Assembly: GCA_938036405.1 (NCBI GenBank)
Contig: CALHPT010000360.1
Coordinates: forward strand, 1-15,203
Length of the DNA: 15,203 nucleotides
Origin: an uncultured Tannerella sp.
GTDB lineage: Bacteria; Bacteroidota; Bacteroidia; Bacteroidales; Tannerellaceae
Reading direction: 5' to 3'
In this document: positions 15,050 to 15,203 of the stretch, in pieces
Position numbering within the stretch: the stretch's first letter is position 1
Layout of the letters: every line of letters begins with the position of its first letter
Notes under the pieces: generated by a model
The model's input: only the letters and a program-made list of their open reading frames with translations
What the model was told of the DNA's origin: nothing
Databases searched by the model: none
Position numbers and translations under genes: made by a program

Positions 15050-15203
15050 TGATATACTGTATATCGAGCCATGCAAGCCTGCTCGGGGCTGATATACTGT
15101 ATATCGGGCCATGCAAGCCTGTTTGGGCGTGATATACTGTATATCGGAGCCATGCAAGCCTGTTTGGGCGTGATATACTGTATATCGGAGCCATGCAAGC
15201 CTG
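15050..15203 (+). repeat. 40/41-bp tandem repeat with an internal palindrome, running off the window
   Basis: Copies start at 15050, 15090, 15130 and 15171 (steps of 40, 40 and 41); the fourth is cut by the window end at base 33. Every copy has the invariant palindrome GATATA-CTG-TATATC and an invariant GCCATGCAAGCCTG block. Variation is confined to the 2-3 bases between them and the 8-9 bases at the end. The period is not a multiple of three, so the open minus-strand frames through it are not evidence of coding. No unique spacers are present. Confidence 0.93.

Noticed and set aside
14083..15198. Minus-strand open frame of 371 codons with repeated residues at its N-terminus
   Set aside because: It reads through the 40/41-bp repeats and then antisense to pnp. 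The repeat period is not a multiple of three, and several frames are open through it.

Overview
The window looks like chromosomal DNA from a GC-rich member of the Bacteroidota, most likely in or near the Tannerella/Porphyromonas group. Three things point there. Genes lack strong Shine-Dalgarno sites and mostly have A-rich leaders. Matches to the Bacteroidota -7 promoter box TAnnTTTG stand in front of the start codons of most transcription units. Two Bacteroidota-associated families, DUF6261 and DUF4254, are present. The genus is inferred.

Layout. At the left edge, a DUF6261 gene overlaps a secreted or lipoprotein endonuclease/exonuclease/phosphatase gene. Next come a phospho-sugar mutase with its own promoter and a hairpin terminator (3608-3644). 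A gene-free stretch (3645-4100) holds palindromic REP-like repeats and 43-bp tandem repeats. A leftward operon follows (DUF4254, then a family 9 glycosyltransferase, then an ABC-3 metal permease), with a 20-nt overlap and a 3-nt gap between the genes. Its promoter at 6610-6642 is the best in the window. Upstream of it, 6643-7140 is a second gene-free stretch. It contains a 42/43-bp tandem array, a long inverted repeat able to fold into a hairpin of about 160 nt, and two more REP-like units. A LysE-family exporter and full-length purL (FGAM synthase with fused glutaminase domain) lie to the right. A strong hairpin, an AT-richer leftward PIN-toxin/antitoxin pair and divergently transcribed pnp come next. 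The window ends with the pnp terminator and a 40/41-bp tandem array that runs off the edge.

How the parts relate. Most genes are housekeeping (purine synthesis, RNA turnover, sugar phosphate metabolism) or envelope and transport functions, and no large multi-gene novel system is evident. The least explained material is the repeat DNA: three unrelated families with periods of about 40-43 bp, each with or beside palindromes, all confined to gaps between genes. The most striking single object is the inverted repeat at 6784-6943. The two stretches examined in detail contain six transition differences between the arms, and all six still pair as G-U in plus-strand RNA.
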